A DNA stretch of 64,000 bases, taken from NCBI RefSeq assembly GCF_018141525.1, contig NZ_CP064655.1:3008501-3072500 (forward strand), read 5' to 3'. Below the pieces are notes generated by a model. That model was not told the DNA's origin and did no database searches. It saw nothing but the letters and a program-made list of their open reading frames with translations. The stretch is from Miltoncostaea marina. Lineage in GTDB: Bacteria; Actinomycetota; Thermoleophilia; Miltoncostaeales; Miltoncostaeaceae. Shown here piece by piece: positions 45,115 through 54,196 of this stretch. The position numbers were made by a program, and so were the translations under genes. How positions within the stretch are numbered: the first letter of the stretch is position 1; each line of letters begins with the position of its first letter.

Positions 45115-45774
45115 ATGGGAACCAACGCGCCGCGGCCCGCCGCCAAGGACCGGGCCTACGAGTGGGTGAAGGAGCGGATCCTCGAGGGCGACTACCCGGG
45201 CGGCGAGCTGCTGTCCGAGGGCGAGGTGGCCGAGGCGCTCGAGTGCTCGCGCACGCCGGTGCGCGAGGCCTTCCTGCTGCTGGAGGCCGAGGGGCTGATG
45301 CGGCTCTACCCCAAGCGGGGGGCGCTGGTGGTGCCGGTCACCTCGGAGGAGATCGCCGACGTGATGGAGACGCGCTGGGTGGTGGAGCCCCACGCCGCCG
45401 CCATGGTGTCGGGGCGGCGCGACCGGGCCGAGACCGTCGCGACCCTCGGCGAGCTGATCGACGAGCAGGAGCGGGTGCTCGCCGCCGGCGACCGCGGCGC
45501 CTTCGTCGAAGCCGACCGCCTCTTCCACCACCGCATCGTCGAGGCGGCCGGCAACGCCATCCTCACCCGCGTGTCGCACTCGCTGCGCGACCGCCAGCGG
45601 CGGATGGTGGCCACCACGGTCGCGCGGGCGCCCGACCTGACCGCCCGCTTCGTGGCCGAGCACCGCGCGATCCTGGCCGCGATCGAGCGCGGCGAGCCGG
45701 GCGAGGCGTCGACGCTGATGCGCGCGCACCTGGAGGGCTCGCGTCGCGGCATCGAGGGGGCCGTCGGCAGCTGA
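45115..45774 (+). CDS. GntR-family (FCD-domain) regulator
   Basis: 219-residue regulator with an N-terminal winged helix (YEWVKERILEGDYPGGE, VAEALECSRTPVREAFLLLEAEGL) and a C-terminal FCD helical domain with metal-binding-type Asp/His residues (DRLFHHRIVEAAGN, VAEHRAILAAIERGE). FCD regulators respond to small organic acids. ATG 45115 is preferred to TTG 45109. It is divergent from the MFS transporter. Confidence 0.88.
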   Translation: MGTNAPRPAAKDRAYEWVKERILEGDYPGGELLSEGEVAEALECSRTPVREAFLLLEAEGLMRLYPKRGALVVPVTSEEIADVMETRWVVEPHAAAMVSGRRDRAETVATLGELIDEQERVLAAGDRGAFVEADRLFHHRIVEAAGNAILTRVSHSLRDRQRRMVATTVARAPDLTARFVAEHRAILAAIERGEPGEASTLMRAHLEGSRRGIEGAVGS

Positions 45775-45860
45775 GCCGGTCGCGGCGCACCGGCGCCACG
45801 GTTCACCCGCGCGCGGGCGGGTAGGGCTCGTGCCCCATCACCGGCGCGGGAGGGCGCGCG

Positions 45861-46052
45861 ATGCAGATCCCCAAGGAGCAGATCCTCGAGTTGATCCGCG
45901 GCCGCGGCGACGAGGACGCCGCCCGTCAGGCCGACGGCGAGCTGCCCGACCAGGTCGACACCGACCAGCACGGCGGGCTGCTCGAGAAATACGGCATCGA
46001 CGTGCAGGACCTGCTCGGCAGGCTCGGCGGCGGGAAGATCCCCGGACTCTGA
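45861..46052 (+). CDS. Small conserved-looking protein
   Basis: 63-residue acidic protein (MQIPKEQILELIRGRGDEDA, ending LLGRLGGGKIPGL) with a GGGAGGG ribosome site upstream of ATG 45861. There is no membrane segment and no known domain. Codon use and the ribosome site support a real gene; the function is unknown. Confidence 0.65.
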   Translation: MQIPKEQILELIRGRGDEDAARQADGELPDQVDTDQHGGLLEKYGIDVQDLLGRLGGGKIPGL

Positions 46053-46065
46053 GCGCGCGGCGCCG

Positions 46066-46665
46066 TCAGGCGTCGATGGTGACGTGGCCTGGCTGGGACG
46101 CGACCCGCTCCAGCCAGGCGCGCACCGCCGGGTAGCCGGCCAGGTCGAAGCCGCCCTCGCCGGCCATGTGGGTGTAGGCGTAGAGGCAGATGTCGGCGAT
46201 CGTGAAGCGCTCGCCCACCAGCCAGGCGCGGGCGGCGAGGTGGTCCTCCATCGCGGCCAGCGCCTTGTGGCCGCCCTCGTGCTTGGCGCCGAGGTCGCCG
46301 GCGTGCTGGGCCGCGCGGCCGAGGATGGTGGTCCAGTAGCGGGCGACGCCGATGTTCGGCTCGTGGTCGTACTGCTCGAAGAACATCCACTGGAGCACCT
46401 GGGCGCGCTCGAACGGGTCGTCGGGCACGAGATCGGTGCCCTCGGCGAGGTACCAGAGGATCGCGTTCGACTCGGCGAGGTGGCGGCCGTCGTCGAGCTC
46501 GAGGGTCGGCACCCGCAGGGCCGGGTTGAGGCCGCCGAGCACCTCCTCGCGGTCGGAGCGGTCGACCACCGACAGCTCGATCCGCTCGCAGGCGATGCCG
46601 AGGCGCGCCATCAGCAGGCGGACCTTGTAGCAGTTGCCCGACAGCCGGGAGTCGTAGAGAAGCAC
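46066..46665 (-). CDS. Glutathione S-transferase family protein
   Basis: 199-residue protein with a thioredoxin-like N-domain (YDSRLSGNCYKVRLLMARLGI, NPALRVPTLELDDGRHLAESNAI) and a helical C-domain (ERFTIADICLYAYTHMA). It resembles the yfcG/Ure2p-like branch. The GTG at 46665 has a GGGAGGT site. As most actinobacteria lack glutathione, the thiol partner is uncertain. Confidence 0.85.
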   Translation of the reverse strand: MLLYDSRLSGNCYKVRLLMARLGIACERIELSVVDRSDREEVLGGLNPALRVPTLELDDGRHLAESNAILWYLAEGTDLVPDDPFERAQVLQWMFFEQYDHEPNIGVARYWTTILGRAAQHAGDLGAKHEGGHKALAAMEDHLAARAWLVGERFTIADICLYAYTHMAGEGGFDLAGYPAVRAWLERVASQPGHVTIDA

Positions 46666-46679
46666 GCGCCGACCTCCCG

Positions 46680-47114
46680 CTAGAAGAGCCGGATCCGCTC
46701 CCGCGAGAGCGTGAAGCCGTGGCCGCCGGCGTTGCGGCACGTGAAGCCGGAGCGGCGCGAGATGCAGACGATGCGGCCCAGGCGGATGCGCGTGCCGTAG
46801 CGGATGGTGCGCACGCCGGGCTGGCCGGGCGAGGGCAGCACCGTGTCGCTGGCGCAGAGGCCGCGGCCGCGCTTGCCCTTGGCCGTGATCACGTAGGCGT
46901 GGCCCCAGTCGAAGCGGCAGGTCGTCGGCTTCTTCGGCGGGGTGGCCGAGGTGCGGGCGATGTCGCAGCGCACCTCGGTGCGGTCGCCGGCGCAGCCGAT
47001 GTTGCCGCTCGGGGCCTTGAACTGGACGTAGCCGGCCGCCGACGAGGCGCCCGCGCCCAGGAGGGCGGCGGCGGCGAGGCCTGCGACCAGGTGACGGCGA
47101 CGGCGCGTGCGCAC
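46680..47114 (-). CDS. Exported DUF6636-like protein
   Basis: 144-residue secreted protein: a twin-Arg/basic start (RTRRRRHLVAGLAAAALLGAGASSAAG), then FKAPSGNIGCAGDRTEVRCDI, CRFDWGHAYVI, LCASDTVLPSPGQ and SGFTCRNAGGHGFTLSRERIR. Six cysteines suggest disulfides. The pattern fits DUF6636 from memory; the function is unknown. The GTG start at 47114 gives a complete signal peptide. It lies 14 bp upstream of the GST gene on the same strand. Confidence 0.7.
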   Translation of the reverse strand: MRTRRRRHLVAGLAAAALLGAGASSAAGYVQFKAPSGNIGCAGDRTEVRCDIARTSATPPKKPTTCRFDWGHAYVITAKGKRGRGLCASDTVLPSPGQPGVRTIRYGTRIRLGRIVCISRRSGFTCRNAGGHGFTLSRERIRLF

Positions 47115-47135
47115 GGGCCGATCATCGCACGCGCG

Positions 47136-47141
47136 TAGACT
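47136..47141 (+). promoter_or_regulatory. Predicted -10 box (TAGACT), leaderless
   Basis: TAGACT ends 6 nt before the GTG at 47148. Confidence 0.5.
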
Positions 47142-47147
47142 TCGCGG

Positions 47148-48149
47148 GTGCCCCCCGCGCTCCCCAAGCGCCGCCTCGGACGCGACGGCCCCGCCATCAC
47201 CACGCTCGGCTTCGGCGCCTGGGCGGTCGGCGGGCCGTGGGCGTTCGGCTGGGGCCCGCAGGACGACGCCGACTCGGTGGCCGCCATCCGGCGCGCCCTG
47301 GAGCACGGCGTCGGCTGGATCGACACCGCCGGCGCGTACGGCCTCGGCCACTCCGAGGAGGTGGTGGGGCGGGCGGTGCGCTGGCTGGACGAGCCGCCGC
47401 TGCTCTTCACCAAGTGCGGGATGGTCTGGCGCGATCAGCGCGACCGGGTGCCGAGGCCCAACCTGCGCCCCGAGGAGATCCGGCGCGACTGCGAGGAGAG
47501 CCTGCGGCGGCTGAACGTCGAGCGGATCGACCTGCTCCAGTTCCACTGGCCCGACACCCGCACCGGCACGCCGGCGGAGGAGTCGTGGGGCGCGATGGCC
47601 GAGCTGGTGGCCGAGGGCAAGGTGCGCTGGGCGGGCGTCTCCAACTTCGACGTGGCGCTGCTGGAGCGCTGCGAGCCGATCCACCACGTCGACGTGCTGC
47701 AGCCGCCCTTCAACCTGGTGCAGCGCGACGCCGCCGACCTGCTCGGCTGGTGCCGGGCCAACGGCACCGGCGTGATCGCCTACAGCCCGATGATGTCCGG
47801 CCTGCTCACCGAGCGCTTCTCGCGGGAGCGCATGCGCGGGCTCGACCCCGGCGACTGGCGCCACGGCATGACCGACGTGTTCGGCGAGCCGGCCCTCGGG
47901 CGCAACCTGGCCCTGCGCGACGCCCTGCGTCCGATCGCCGAGCGCCACGGCGCCACCACCGGCGAGGTGGCGATCGCCTGGGTGCTCGCCTGGCGCGGGG
48001 TGACCGGCGCGATCGTCGGCGCCCGCACCCCGGAGCAGGTGGACGGCTGGATCGGCGCGGCCGCCCTGCGCCTGGACGACGCCGAGCTCGACGCCATCGC
48101 CGAGGCGGTCGCCGCCACGGGCGCCGGATCGGGGCCCGCCCGCCCGTGA
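47148..48149 (+). CDS. Aldo/keto reductase
   Basis: 333-residue NADPH-dependent reductase. The catalytic tetrad is visible: Asp and Tyr in IDTAGAYGLGHSEE, Lys in LLFTKCGMV and His in LLQFHWPD. The C-terminal cofactor loop is GAIVGARTPEQVDGW. The substrate is unknown. Its stop overlaps the start of the ABC exporter gene (GTGA). Confidence 0.9.
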   Translation: MPPALPKRRLGRDGPAITTLGFGAWAVGGPWAFGWGPQDDADSVAAIRRALEHGVGWIDTAGAYGLGHSEEVVGRAVRWLDEPPLLFTKCGMVWRDQRDRVPRPNLRPEEIRRDCEESLRRLNVERIDLLQFHWPDTRTGTPAEESWGAMAELVAEGKVRWAGVSNFDVALLERCEPIHHVDVLQPPFNLVQRDAADLLGWCRANGTGVIAYSPMMSGLLTERFSRERMRGLDPGDWRHGMTDVFGEPALGRNLALRDALRPIAERHGATTGEVAIAWVLAWRGVTGAIVGARTPEQVDGWIGAAALRLDDAELDAIAEAVAATGAGSGPARP

Positions 48150-49951
48150 GCGCGCGGGCCGCGCGGGCCGCGCGCATCCAGGCACACCCCCTGTACCGGC
48201 TGTGGCGCTACGCGGCGCCCCACCGGGCGCGCCTGGTCTGGGCGACGGTCCTGACCGTGCTCAACAAGACGTTCGACGTCTTCCCCGAGATCCTGATCGG
48301 CGTCGCGATCGACGTGATCGTGCAGGGCGACGACTCGTTCGTGGCCGACCTGACCGGCATCGACGGCCGCTGGGGCCAGCTCCTGGTCCTGGCCGCCGCC
48401 AACGGGGTGGTGTGGATCGGCGAGTCGGCCTCCGAGTGGGGCTACCAGCTGCTGTGGCGCAACCTGGCCCAGACCATCGAGCACGAGGCGCGCATGGACG
48501 CCTACGCGCACGTGCAGCGCCTGGAGATGGGCTACTTCGAGGATCAGAGCACCGGCGGCCTGATGTCGGTGCTCAACGACGACGTCAACCAGCTCGAGCG
48601 CTTCCTCGACGTCGGCGCCACCGCGATCATCCTCACGGTCGTCAACGTGGTGCTGGTCGGCGCCGTCTTCCTGGTGGCCGACCCGCTGCTGTTCCTGATC
48701 GCCTTCGCGCCGATCCCGGTGATCGTCTGGGGCAGCTTCCTCTACCAGCGCAAGCTCGAGCCCAGATACGCCGACGTGCGCGCCAAGGTGGGCCACCTCA
48801 ACGGCACGCTCTCCAACAACCTCGGCGGCATCGCGACGATCAAGGCCTTCACCGCGGAGGAGCGCGAGATCGAGCGGGTGCGCGCCGAGTCGGACGCCTA
48901 CCGGATCGCCAACGGCAACGCGATCCGCCTCTCGAGCGCGTTCGTGCCGCTGATCCGCATCGCCATCCTGATCGGCTTCACCATGACCCTGCTGGTGGGC
49001 GGCCGGATGGTGATCGACGAGACGCTGGCCGTCGGCTTCTTCTCGGTGCTGGTGTTCATGACCCAGCGCCTGCTGTGGCCGCTCACGCGCCTCGGCGAGA
49101 CCTTCGACCTCTACCAGCGCGCCATGGCCAGCACGCGCCGCATCCTCGACCTGCTGGCCGTGCGGCCCACCATCACCGAGGGCGAGCGGCGCCTGCGCGC
49201 CCCCGTCGCCGGCGCCGTGCGCTTCGACGAGGTGCGCTTCTCCTACGCCGGCGGGCCCGAGGTCCTGCGCGGCCTCGACATCGACATCGCCGCCGGCGAG
49301 ACCCACGCCGTCGTCGGCCTGACCGGCGCCGGCAAGAGCACGATCGTGAAGCTGCTGCTGCGGCTCTACGAGCCCAGCGCGGGCCGGGTGACCGTCGACG
49401 GCGTCGACGTGCGCGAGCTCACCTTCGCCGACCTGCGCGGCGCGATCGGCCTGGTCAGCCAGGACGTCTTCCTGTTCGACGGCACCGTGCGCGAGAACAT
49501 CGCCTACGGCGACCCCGACGCCCCGCTCGAGCGGGTCGAGGAGGCCGCCCGCCTGGCCGAGGCCCACGAGTTCATCACCCGCCTGCCCCAGGGCTACGAC
49601 ACGATGGTGGGCGAGCGCGGCCAGAAGCTCTCGGGCGGCCAGCGCCAGCGCCTGTCGATCGCCCGCGCGATCGTCCGCGACCCGGCCATCCTGGTGCTCG
49701 ACGAGGCCACCTCGTCGGTCGACAACGAGACCGAGGCCGCCATCCAGCGCAGCCTCGAGACCGTCTCGCGCGACCGCACCACCCTCATGATCGCCCACCG
49801 CCTCTCCACCGTCCGCCACGCCGACCGCATCCACGTGCTGGAGGCCGGCCAGGTGCGCGAGGCCGGCACCCACGACGAGCTCGTCGCCGCGGGCGGCCTC
49901 TACGCGGCCCTGTGGCGGGTCCAGACCGGCGAGGGCGCCCGGGTCGGCTGA
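48146..49951 (+). CDS. ABC exporter, fused permease and ATPase
   Basis: 601-residue half-transporter. Six TM helices (about 30-330) of the type-I exporter fold precede an NBD with Walker [11 protein letters not shown]-loop [11 protein letters not shown], signature [15 protein letters not shown], Walker [13 protein letters not shown] and switch His in MIAHRLSTV. It would act as a homodimer; the substrate is unknown. The GTG at 48146 overlaps the aldo/keto reductase stop. Confidence 0.92.
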   Translation: MSARAARAARIQAHPLYRLWRYAAPHRARLVWATVLTVLNKTFDVFPEILIGVAIDVIVQGDDSFVADLTGIDGRWGQLLVLAAANGVVWIGESASEWGYQLLWRNLAQTIEHEARMDAYAHVQRLEMGYFEDQSTGGLMSVLNDDVNQLERFLDVGATAIILTVVNVVLVGAVFLVADPLLFLIAFAPIPVIVWGSFLYQRKLEPRYADVRAKVGHLNGTLSNNLGGIATIKAFTAEEREIERVRAESDAYRIANGNAIRLSSAFVPLIRIAILIGFTMTLLVGGRMVIDETLAVGFFSVLVFMTQRLLWPLTRLGETFDLYQRAMASTRRILDLLAVRPTITEGERRLRAPVAGAVRFDEVRFSYAGGPEVLRGLDIDIAAGETHAVVGLTGAGKSTIVKLLLRLYEPSAGRVTVDGVDVRELTFADLRGAIGLVSQDVFLFDGTVRENIAYGDPDAPLERVEEAARLAEAHEFITRLPQGYDTMVGERGQKLSGGQRQRLSIARAIVRDPAILVLDEATSSVDNETEAAIQRSLETVSRDRTTLMIAHRLSTVRHADRIHVLEAGQVREAGTHDELVAAGGLYAALWRVQTGEGARVG

Positions 49952-49972
49952 TCGCCGCCACCGGCGACGCCG

Positions 49973-51169
49973 CTACGCCTGCAGCGGTCGCCCCTCCTCC
50001 AGGGCGCTCAGCAGATCGAGCAGCCCCCGCGCCTCCCACGAGCGGTTGCGCCGCGCGTCGCTCAAGGGGATCAGGACGCCCGCGGCGGCGAGGTCCGCGA
50101 CGGCCTGGTTGACGGCGGGCTTGCTGCGCCCGGTCGCGGCGGTCGCGACCGGCACCGAGACGACGGGGTGGGCGGGCAGCACCGCGATCACCGACCAGAC
50201 GGCCGACTGCGACCGAGGCGCCCCGCGTGCGGCCACCGCGGCCCGCCACTCGTCTTGCAGCCGCTCGACCGCGTCGAGGTAGGCGCTTGCGAGGATGGCG
50301 GCCTCAGCGGCGGCCGCCGAGAACCGCTCGACCCAGCCGGCGACGTCGCCCTCCCTGAAGGCGCCGAGGCCGGCGATGTACCCGGCGCGATCACGGGCCA
50401 GCACGACGCTGATCGGCGGGACATACGCCGGCGCGAGCTCACGCCGGCGCAGCAGCACGTGCACGAGCGCCCGCCCGGTGCGCCCGTTGCCGTCGGCGAA
50501 GGGGTGGATCGTCTCGAACTGCGCGTGGGCCAGCGCCGCCTGCAGGAGCGGGGGCAGGTCGTCGCCGTTGGAGAACGCCATGAGGTCGTCGAGGAGCGGG
50601 CTCAGCCGCTCGGGTGGCGGCGGCACGAAGGCCGCCCCACACGGCGTGTAGTCGTTGCCGCCGATCCAGTTCTGCACCGCGCGCACCTCGCCGGCGCGCA
50701 CCTGGGCAGGCGCGTCGCGCATCAGCGAGGCATGGATCGCGAGCAGATGGCGCAGCTCCACGCGCGCCGACTCGGCCGACTCCTCGACGGCCAATTGCAT
50801 CGCGTCGACGTTCGCCAACACCTCGAGCGCGTCGGCCCCCACGCGGCCGCCGAGGTCGCGCCGCGCCTCGGCGCGGGCGAGGCCCCGGGCGTCGACCTGA
50901 AGGCCTTCGACCTTCGACGACGCGATCGACTCGGTACGAAGGAGGAGTCGCGCCAGCGGCTGCAGGGCCGGGTGTGCGCGCGCATTGAGCGCGCCGATCG
51001 CGCGCTCTGCCTCGGAGAGGACGCCGGCCGTCTCGGCCGGGAGCGAGACGGGATCGCCGGACAGCGGCTCTGGGACGAACGCGTCGTACTCGCATGCGCG
51101 GCGGTAGCGCGGCGGCGCATACACGGCGGGGTCGTGCCGCCACACCCGCCGAACGAGCCGCCCCCGCAC
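49973..51169 (-). CDS. Fic-family AMPylase-type protein
   Basis: 398-residue protein. The Fic_N region carries the self-inhibitory helix SSKVEG (SxxxEG). The full Fic motif is HPFADGNGRTGR and a C-terminal winged helix follows (ATGRSKPAVNQAVADLAAAGVL). All catalytic residues are present. Class II Fic proteins adenylylate targets and are auto-inhibited in cis. The GTG start at 51169 has a GGAGG site. It lies 56 bp downstream of the SNF2 gene and could belong to the defence operon or be separate. Confidence 0.88.
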   Translation of the reverse strand: MRGRLVRRVWRHDPAVYAPPRYRRACEYDAFVPEPLSGDPVSLPAETAGVLSEAERAIGALNARAHPALQPLARLLLRTESIASSKVEGLQVDARGLARAEARRDLGGRVGADALEVLANVDAMQLAVEESAESARVELRHLLAIHASLMRDAPAQVRAGEVRAVQNWIGGNDYTPCGAAFVPPPPERLSPLLDDLMAFSNGDDLPPLLQAALAHAQFETIHPFADGNGRTGRALVHVLLRRRELAPAYVPPISVVLARDRAGYIAGLGAFREGDVAGWVERFSAAAAEAAILASAYLDAVERLQDEWRAAVAARGAPRSQSAVWSVIAVLPAHPVVSVPVATAATGRSKPAVNQAVADLAAAGVLIPLSDARRNRSWEARGLLDLLSALEEGRPLQA

Positions 51170-51225
51170 GTCGCCTCCGCTGTCGTCAGGTTAGCGGAGA
51201 AAACTTAACTAACGGAGAGCCGTAG
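51170..51225 (-). promoter_or_regulatory. A/T-rich promoter/operator region before fic
   Basis: Contains TTGACT near 51227-51232 at the end of the SNF2 gene, an A/T-rich centre and the inverted pair GTTAG/CTAAC around TTAAGTTTTCTCCG. On the plus strand TTAGCGGAG and TAACGGAG form near repeats. This suggests fic has its own controlled promoter. Inferred. Confidence 0.35.
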
Positions 51226-52935
51226 TCAACCTTCGCCACGGCGAGCGCCAGCCCAGACCTCGACGCCCGCGCGTTCGGCCGCGTCCCGCAGCCCCTCCGC
51301 TGGCGTGCCGCTCACGACGAGCACCCCGCGCGACTCGCCATCGCCCGGAAGCGCGGCGACCAGCTCCGCGAGCCGACGCTCGTCGTCGGGGGCTCGGGCG
51401 AGCGCGAACCACAACGCGACGCGGCGGCCGAGCTCGTCCACGCGCTCCGCCTTGAGCGCCACGGACGAACGCACATCCTCAGGACGCTGACGCACCGACC
51501 ACCCGGTCGCCTCGAGGACGGCTCGAGTGCGCGCGAGCGGTTCCGCGTCGTCCGCCACCGTCCGAAGTCGCCGGGGGGCCGAGAGCCCGAGGAGCCCGAA
51601 CAGCTCGGTCGGGCTCAGCGTGCGCGAGAGGTCCATCGAGACGCCGTCCACGAGGCTGCGAAACAGCGCGCGCTTGTCGTCGAGGATCTGCTGTATCCGC
51701 TCCTCGATCGTCCCGCCGCACACGTACTCGTAGACCGTCACCGGATAGCGCTGGCCGGCGCGGTGGCTGCGGTCGGTCGCCTGGTCCTCGACGGCGGGGT
51801 TCCACCAGCGATCGAAGTGCACCACGTACGACGCCTGCTGGAGGTTGAGCCCCTGGCCGCCCGCCCGCAGCGACAGCACGAGCGCCCGTCGTTCGGGATC
51901 CTCGCTGAAGCGGCGCACCACGCCGTCGCGCTCCTCCGCGCTGAGCGCGCCCGAATAGACCAGCGGACGGAACCGCGCGAGGCCGACCGCGATGCGCGCC
52001 GCGCCGAACCGCTCGTTGGTCCACTGCGAGAAGACGAGCGCGCGATTGCCGGCGGCCGCGATCTCGTCCATGCGCTCCAGGAGGTCGTCCTGCTTGGCCG
52101 AGCGGCCGGTATCGGGGCAGTAGTTGCACACCTGCTTGAGGCGGGTGATGGCCTCGAGCACGTTCATCACCGAAGCATCCTCGCCGAGCGCCCGCAGGCG
52201 CGACCGGGCGGCGCCCTCGAGCGCCTCGTAGGCCCGCCGCTGCTCGCGGCCGAGGCGCAGCTCCACCGTGACGACCGTCTTCGGGGGCAGGTCGCCGAGG
52301 ACGTCCTCCTTGCGCCGCCGCAGCTGCACCTCCGCCTGGCGGCCCCACAGGCCGGACCCCGGCCGCAGCGGCTGCACTGCGCCGCCATCGCGATTCGGCG
52401 CGACGAACTCGAGGATGGACGCCAGATCCTCGACGCGGTTCTCGAGCGGCGTGCCGGTGAGCGCCCACGCGCGCAGCCGCGGGATCCGCTTCAGCGCCGC
52501 ACTCGTCGCCGCGTCGGGGTTCTTGATGCGCTGCGCCTCGTCGAGCACCACGAGGTCCCACGGCCGGCGGCGCAGCACGCCGGCGTCGTTGCGGGCGACC
52601 TCGTAGCCGGTCAAGAACACGTTCTTGGCGGCCCGCCAGCGCCAGGCGCGCTCGTCCGCGCCACCGTCGACGCGGATGACCGACAACCCGGGCGCCCACT
52701 CCTCGAGCGCGGCGCGCCACTGGGTGAGCAGGCCGCGCGGCGCCACGATCAGCGCGCGGTTGAGCTCGCCCGCCGCGGCGAGCCGCGCCATCGCGGTCGC
52801 CGCCTGAACCGTCTTGCCCAGCCCCATGTCGTCCGCCAGGAGGACGGCCGGGCGCTCGATCAGCGCGCGGACACCGTCCTCCTGGAACGGATAGAGCCGG
52901 CGACTACCAGTCATCGGCGCGCGGCGGGTGCTCAT
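51226..52935 (-). CDS. SNF2-type helicase with C-terminal extension
   Basis: 569-residue SF2 ATPase. Motif I is LLADDMGLGKT (K41), motif II DEAQ (132-135), motif III ALTGTPLENR, and VFSQWTNERF and SLRAGGQGLNLQQASYVVHFD are motifs IV-V. Motif VI is DQATDRSHRAGQ. The last 100 residues (EATGWSVRQRPEDVRSSV, GVLVVSGTPAEGLRDAAERA, GVEVWAG) look like a small alpha/beta domain, perhaps a degenerate restriction-endonuclease-like fold. The gene overlaps the DUF2791 ATPase by 32 bp (or 11 bp if it starts at ATG 52914). It is the last core gene of the operon. Confidence 0.85.
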   Translation of the reverse strand: MSTRRAPMTGSRRLYPFQEDGVRALIERPAVLLADDMGLGKTVQAATAMARLAAAGELNRALIVAPRGLLTQWRAALEEWAPGLSVIRVDGGADERAWRWRAAKNVFLTGYEVARNDAGVLRRRPWDLVVLDEAQRIKNPDAATSAALKRIPRLRAWALTGTPLENRVEDLASILEFVAPNRDGGAVQPLRPGSGLWGRQAEVQLRRRKEDVLGDLPPKTVVTVELRLGREQRRAYEALEGAARSRLRALGEDASVMNVLEAITRLKQVCNYCPDTGRSAKQDDLLERMDEIAAAGNRALVFSQWTNERFGAARIAVGLARFRPLVYSGALSAEERDGVVRRFSEDPERRALVLSLRAGGQGLNLQQASYVVHFDRWWNPAVEDQATDRSHRAGQRYPVTVYEYVCGGTIEERIQQILDDKRALFRSLVDGVSMDLSRTLSPTELFGLLGLSAPRRLRTVADDAEPLARTRAVLEATGWSVRQRPEDVRSSVALKAERVDELGRRVALWFALARAPDDERRLAELVAALPGDGESRGVLVVSGTPAEGLRDAAERAGVEVWAGARRGEG

Positions 52936-54196
52936 CGCGCGCGGGCGGCTCGTCGGCGAGATCGCCGTCCTCGCTGTAGTCGGACCTCGGCTCGCTCATC
53001 TCGTAGGGGTTGTCGTCCTCGACGAAGCCGGGGTAGAGGCGCCGCACATCCCAGGCGTTGATCCAGGCGCGCACGTACTTGCGCATCGGCGTCGTGCCGA
53101 GCGCCTCGGGCCAGCTCACGTCGGGCGGCGACCAGTCGTAGGCCAGCCCGTGCAGGCGCCGAAGGGTCGTGTAGGTGCCGTGCAGCAGCGCGTGGTCCGG
53201 CGCCTCGAGCAGGGCGGACTGCCGGATCAGTCGCATGCCCTCCTGTGCCGCCTCGGCCGTCTCGAGATCGCGACCGGCCAAGTACGTCGCCATGTCGTCC
53301 AGGTCGGCCGACCGGCCGCCGCGCAGGACGTTGCTCTCGAAGTCGTCGCTCACCGCGCCCACCGCCAGCAGACCGGGGCGCCGATCCGAGCGCAGCGCGC
53401 CCAGCCAGCGCGCCAGCTCGCCGTACGCCCGCCCGCGCTGAAGGCGGCTGTAGCGTCCGACGAGCTCGACCTCGTCGATCAACAGCACCCAGCCCCTCAG
53501 GCCAGACGCGCGCACCAGGAGCGGCAGGAACGCCATCGTCTCGAGCGCCAGGTCGCGCTTCTTGATCGGCTCGAGGGTGTACGCGCCCGCACGATCCAGC
53601 TCCCGCACCGCCCGACGGATGTCGCTGGCGTTGAGCAGGTCACCCGACCAGAACCGCACGACGCGATCGGCCAGCTCCTGGTCCGACGCTCCTCCTCGCG
53701 TGTAGACGAAGAGCGTCGCCGCGAAGCGCATGTTGAACTCGCCGGCGTGCTCGAGGCGCTGCTCGAGGGCGAGCACGGCCGGGTCGTCACGACGCCGCAG
53801 CAACCGTCGCGCGACCGGCTCGACGCCGCGGTCGATCTCGTCGGGCGTCCGCATCGCCTCGGCGGCGCTGGCCAGGAACTTGGCCGGATCCTGGAGCGGC
53901 GTCTCCTTCGAGATCACCACCCGGCTGACGGCGAACCCCTCGGCGAGCGCGATGTGCTCGAAGGTCGTGAGCAGGTGCGACTTGCCGGCGCCGAACCCAC
54001 CCCGCACGAGGAAGCCGGTCGGCTGCTCGTCCTGGGTCGCGGCCCGCTCCACGTCGGCCAGCGCGGCGCGATAGCGCGCCTCCAGGTCGGCCTGCCCGGT
54101 GCCGAGCCGCGCGACGGCGACCCCGCTCGGCACGCCGGCGCGCAGGGCCTCGACCACCCGGCGGGCGCTCAGGCGGTCGCTCTCCACGGCGCTCAT
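52904..54196 (-). CDS. BREX-type (DUF2791/BrxC-BrxD-like) ATPase
   Basis: 430-residue P-loop ATPase. Walker A is RGGFGAGKSHLL (67-75) and Walker B is WVLLIDEVELV (236-246). The N-terminal ARRVVEALRAGVPSGVAVARLGTGQ and the VVISKETPLQDPAKF segment match BREX ATP-binding proteins of Pfam10923. The C-terminus is acidic. In BREX and related systems such proteins work with helicases and DNA-modifying factors. Its ATG overlaps the upstream stop by 4 bp. Confidence 0.8.
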   Translation of the reverse strand: MSAVESDRLSARRVVEALRAGVPSGVAVARLGTGQADLEARYRAALADVERAATQDEQPTGFLVRGGFGAGKSHLLTTFEHIALAEGFAVSRVVISKETPLQDPAKFLASAAEAMRTPDEIDRGVEPVARRLLRRRDDPAVLALEQRLEHAGEFNMRFAATLFVYTRGGASDQELADRVVRFWSGDLLNASDIRRAVRELDRAGAYTLEPIKKRDLALETMAFLPLLVRASGLRGWVLLIDEVELVGRYSRLQRGRAYGELARWLGALRSDRRPGLLAVGAVSDDFESNVLRGGRSADLDDMATYLAGRDLETAEAAQEGMRLIRQSALLEAPDHALLHGTYTTLRRLHGLAYDWSPPDVSWPEALGTTPMRKYVRAWINAWDVRRLYPGFVEDDNPYEMSEPRSDYSEDGDLADEPPARDEHPPRADDW

